A DNA stretch of 8,385 nt, from positions 1 to 8,385 of the forward strand of contig CAJXJG010000070.1 of assembly GCA_913054425.1 (NCBI GenBank), in the 5' to 3' direction. The translations under genes were made by a program, and so were the position numbers. The stretch is from an uncultured Fidelibacterota bacterium (GTDB lineage: Bacteria > Fidelibacterota > Marinisomatia > Marinisomatales > UBA8229). Below the pieces are notes generated by a model that searched no databases, was not told the DNA's origin, and was given only the letters and a program-made list of their open reading frames with translations. Positions 6,275-8,385 of this stretch are shown in pieces (positions within the stretch are counted from its first letter, which is position 1; each line of letters begins with the position of its first letter).

Positions 6275-7237
6275 ATGGAGAGAAGAGATTTTATTAAAAC
6301 CGGATTAATTACTACTGTAGCACCGACCTTGCTTCTGGCAAATATTGAAACTATTAAACGAGCAAGGAACCCAATTGTAATTTCCACTTGGAAACATGGG
6401 GTTAAGGCAAATGAAGAAGCCATGAAAGTGCTGTTTTCTAAAGGAAGTGCATTAGATGCAGTTGAAGCGGGAGTGAAAATTTCTGAGGCTGATCCGACAA
6501 TCCAATCAGTTGGCATAGGGGGTAGACCCGATAAAGATGGGCATGTAACCTTGGATGCCTGCATCATGGATTCACAAGGAAATGCTGGTTCTGTGGCATA
6601 TCTTCAGGATATCAAACATCCTGTTTCAGTGGCACGGAAAGTAATGGAATTAACTGATCATGTGATGTTGGTAGGACAAGGAGCTAAGAGTTTTGCGATT
6701 ACTCATGGTTTTAAAGAAGAAAATCTGTTAACAGAGGAATCACGTAAAGCATGGTTAAAATGGAAGATGAAACAGGGTAAAAAGGATGAGTTGGGACCCA
6801 ATGATGATCACGACACTATTAGTCTATTGGCTCAGGATTCGGTTGGGAACCTGTCTGGTGCCTGTACTACCAGTGGTCTTGCATATAAGATTTCTGGCCG
6901 GGTAGGAGATAGCCCCATCATCGGTGCCGGATTATATGTTGATAATGAAATTGGAGCCGCAGGAGCAACAGGCCGCGGAGAAGAGGTGATAAAGACAACA
7001 GGGAGTTTTCTGGTAGTGGAACTGATGCGTCAAGGGTATACTCCTCAAGATGCTTGCAGGGAAGCCTTGGGACGGATTATCAGGCGTCATGGTGGTAATC
7101 CGGGATTTCAGGTTGCCTACATTGCTCTGCGGAAGGATGGAGAAATCGGAGCAGCAGCAATTCGGAAGGGATTTAAATATGCTCTTTCATCGGAAAATGA
7201 AAACAAATTACACTCAGTGAAAGGAATCATAAATTAA
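6275..7237 (+). CDS. N4-(beta-N-acetylglucosaminyl)-L-asparaginase (glycosylasparaginase), Tat signal
   Basis: An Ntn-hydrolase that cleaves the GlcNAc-Asn bond of N-glycopeptides to release aspartate. The N-terminus has a twin-arginine signal (ERRDFIKTG at 2-10, then a short hydrophobic run to about residue 24), so export of the folded protein to the periplasm is expected. The precursor should self-cleave between Asp180 and Thr181 in the NDDHDTI motif, making Thr181 the new N-terminal nucleophile. Other family residues, with Flavobacterium enzyme numbers recalled from memory, are Trp39 in STWKHG (Trp11), Thr199 in ACTTSG (Thr170), Arg209 and Asp212 in GRVGDSP (Arg180, Asp183), and Gly233 (Gly204). 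The last four keep exact spacing from the nucleophile. Length (320) is normal for the family. The ATG follows the upstream TAG by one base, so translation is probably coupled. Its place among cytoplasmic citrate enzymes is unexplained; released aspartate could yield oxaloacetate. Fine substrate range cannot be read from the sequence. Confidence 0.9.
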   Translation: MERRDFIKTGLITTVAPTLLLANIETIKRARNPIVISTWKHGVKANEEAMKVLFSKGSALDAVEAGVKISEADPTIQSVGIGGRPDKDGHVTLDACIMDSQGNAGSVAYLQDIKHPVSVARKVMELTDHVMLVGQGAKSFAITHGFKEENLLTEESRKAWLKWKMKQGKKDELGPNDDHDTISLLAQDSVGNLSGACTTSGLAYKISGRVGDSPIIGAGLYVDNEIGAAGATGRGEEVIKTTGSFLVVELMRQGYTPQDACREALGRIIRRHGGNPGFQVAYIALRKDGEIGAAAIRKGFKYALSSENENKLHSVKGIIN

Positions 7238-7248
7238 GAGGGCAGATT

Positions 7249-8385
7249 ATGGCAGAGCATAGCATTGTATGCTTACCCGGTGACGGTATAGGAAAAGTTG
7301 TTCTGGATGAGGCCATCCGTGTACTGGATGCTGCCGGATTTGAAGCTGAGTATGTGGAGGGCGACATCGGCTGGGAATTCTGGCGCAGTGAAGGCAATCC
7401 CCTTCCCCAACGAACTCTGGATCTCATTGCTGAACATAAAATCGGTTTATTCGGCGCAATCACATCCAAACCTAAAGATGAAGCCTTTAATGCGCTTTCT
7501 CCAGAACTTCAGAAAAAAGGTTTGGTTTATGCCAGCCCAATCGTTGGATTACGTCAGCATTTTGGTCTGGATATTTGTTTGCGTCCCTGCCAAACTTATA
7601 AAGGCAATCCCTTGAATTTTATTCGTCGTGGACCCCATGATTCAATCCAGGAGCCTGAAATTGATGTGGTTATTTTCCGGCAGAATACAGAAGGCCTCTA
7701 TGGTGGTGTTGAGTGGAGCAATCCACCCAAGCAGGTATACGATGCACTCATGACCCATCCCAAGTTTAAACAGAATTTTGGTGATGCACCAGTTGAAGAG
7801 GTTTCGGTCTCCACCAGAATATTTACCAAAAAATGTACAGATAGAATTCTTAGGGCTGCCTTTAAACATGCCAAAAAATATGGTTATAAATCCGTTACGG
7901 TTTGTGAAAAACCCAATGTGATTAGGGAAACTTCCGGTATGATGTATAAAATGGCGCAAGAAATGCAAAAAGCCCACTTCCCTGAAATTGAACTTTGGAA
8001 TACCAATATTGATGCCCAGATGATGTGGCTTACAAAAAATCCGGAAAATTACGGTGTTATTGTGGCTGGTAATATGTTTGGCGATATTGTCTCAGACGGT
8101 TTTGCAGGGCTCATAGGCGGACTTGGATTTGCCTGCAGCGCTCAGTATAATCCGGAAACGGGCATCGGTGTTTTCGAACCCACCCATGGCAGCGCACCTA
8201 AATATGCAGATTATCCCATTTCGATTGTAAACCCAATTGCTATGGTGGAATCCGCCTGTATGATGCTGGATTTCATAGATGAGCAGGAAATTGCTAAAAA
8301 GATAAGAAAAGCTGTATCAGATGTAGTATCAGAAGGAAAAGTAAAAACCTACGATATGGCCAAAATGACTGGAAAAGCTGATGTG
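7249..8385 (+). CDS. icd: isocitrate dehydrogenase-like decarboxylating dehydrogenase (3' truncated)
   Basis: Open from ATG 7249 to the right edge, 379 residues visible; the stop lies outside. A GAGG at 7238-7241 precedes the start, 11 nt after the previous stop. It belongs to the isocitrate/isopropylmalate/homoisocitrate dehydrogenase family: PGDGIG (10-15), LRQHFGLDICLRP (101-113), RQNTEGLYGG (144-153), EKPNV (220-224), NMFGDIVSDGFAGLIGGLG (275-293) and PTHGSAPKYA (311-320). Against E. coli ICDH, Ser96, Arg102, Arg112, Arg144, Tyr151, Lys221, Asp255, Asp279 and Asp283 match Ser113, Arg119, Arg129, Arg153, Tyr160, Lys230, Asp283, Asp307 and Asp311. The Tyr-to-Lys distance is 70 in both, so the clasp region has ICDH-like length. 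Ile98 replaces the Asn115 that contacts isocitrate. Lys318 and Tyr319 match the NADP-type pair Lys344/Tyr345. Oxidative decarboxylation of isocitrate, or the reverse carboxylation, is the best guess; homoisocitrate remains possible. Confidence 0.83.
   Translation, partial: MAEHSIVCLPGDGIGKVVLDEAIRVLDAAGFEAEYVEGDIGWEFWRSEGNPLPQRTLDLIAEHKIGLFGAITSKPKDEAFNALSPELQKKGLVYASPIVGLRQHFGLDICLRPCQTYKGNPLNFIRRGPHDSIQEPEIDVVIFRQNTEGLYGGVEWSNPPKQVYDALMTHPKFKQNFGDAPVEEVSVSTRIFTKKCTDRILRAAFKHAKKYGYKSVTVCEKPNVIRETSGMMYKMAQEMQKAHFPEIELWNTNIDAQMMWLTKNPENYGVIVAGNMFGDIVSDGFAGLIGGLGFACSAQYNPETGIGVFEPTHGSAPKYADYPISIVNPIAMVESACMMLDFIDEQEIAKKIRKAVSDVVSEGKVKTYDMAKMTGKADV

Noticed and set aside
7298..7615. Open frame of 105 codons on the + strand in another frame
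   Set aside because: It overlaps the N-terminal half of the dehydrogenase gene, whose conserved motifs prove the other frame. No family features are seen.
7642..7977. Antisense open frame of 111 codons
   Set aside because: It is a shadow of the dehydrogenase gene, with no motif and no upstream signal.
4303..8385. Lysine (alpha-aminoadipate) biosynthesis segment with homoaconitase and homoisocitrate dehydrogenase
   Set aside because: No homocitrate synthase or LysW-type genes are present, citrate lyase subunits lead the cluster, and the dehydrogenase has ICDH-like spacing. It is kept only as an alternative.
1..8385. CRISPR array, tRNA or rRNA genes, insertion sequences
   Set aside because: No regularly spaced repeats, cloverleaf-like segments, transposase motifs or terminal inverted repeats were seen on reading; almost all of the window is coding.

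Overview
The window reads as ordinary bacterial chromosome, with every gene on the + strand. From position 964 to the right edge there is one tightly packed six-gene cluster. Hand counts of sampled 60-base lines give roughly 45% G+C for the cluster and about 31% for bases 181-960. Most starts have weak or no Shine-Dalgarno sequence. A Tat-signal glycosylasparaginase and a single-chain, Lys4-like aconitase-family enzyme suggest an FCB-type lineage (Marinimicrobia or Bacteroidota-like), but this placement is a low-confidence guess.

Layout. Bases 1-177 hold the C-terminal end of an unrecognised gene. Bases 203-883 hold a radC gene of normal family length whose frame is broken by one TAA between its helix-hairpin-helix part and its JAMM domain. 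A short AT-rich spacer (884-963) carries a perfect 20-bp palindrome and a plausible promoter. The cluster then runs: a citrate lyase acyl-carrier/beta fusion (CitD-CitE), the citrate lyase alpha subunit (CitF), a small HD-fold protein that has lost the His of its HD pair, an aconitase/homoaconitase-family hydratase, a Tat-exported N4-(beta-N-acetylglucosaminyl)-L-asparaginase, and an isocitrate-dehydrogenase-like enzyme that runs off the right edge. Gaps between these genes are only 1-13 nt.

How they fit together. Citrate lyase (citrate <-> oxaloacetate + acetate), an aconitase-family enzyme (citrate <-> isocitrate) and an isocitrate dehydrogenase (isocitrate <-> 2-oxoglutarate + CO2) form a continuous three-step path. 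Read one way it joins 2-oxoglutarate and CO2 to oxaloacetate and acetate, the citrate-cleaving arm of a reductive TCA route. Read the other way it handles citrate. Several details set this set apart from textbook cit operons: the citD-citE fusion, a changed motif in CitF (GGWQN where GGHxD is usual), a hydratase that resembles fungal homoaconitase more than aconitase A or B, and a dehydrogenase with residues typical of NADP enzymes. CitC, CitX, CitG and citrate synthase are not in view. The asparaginase and the HD-like protein have no obvious place in the pathway and are the most puzzling members.
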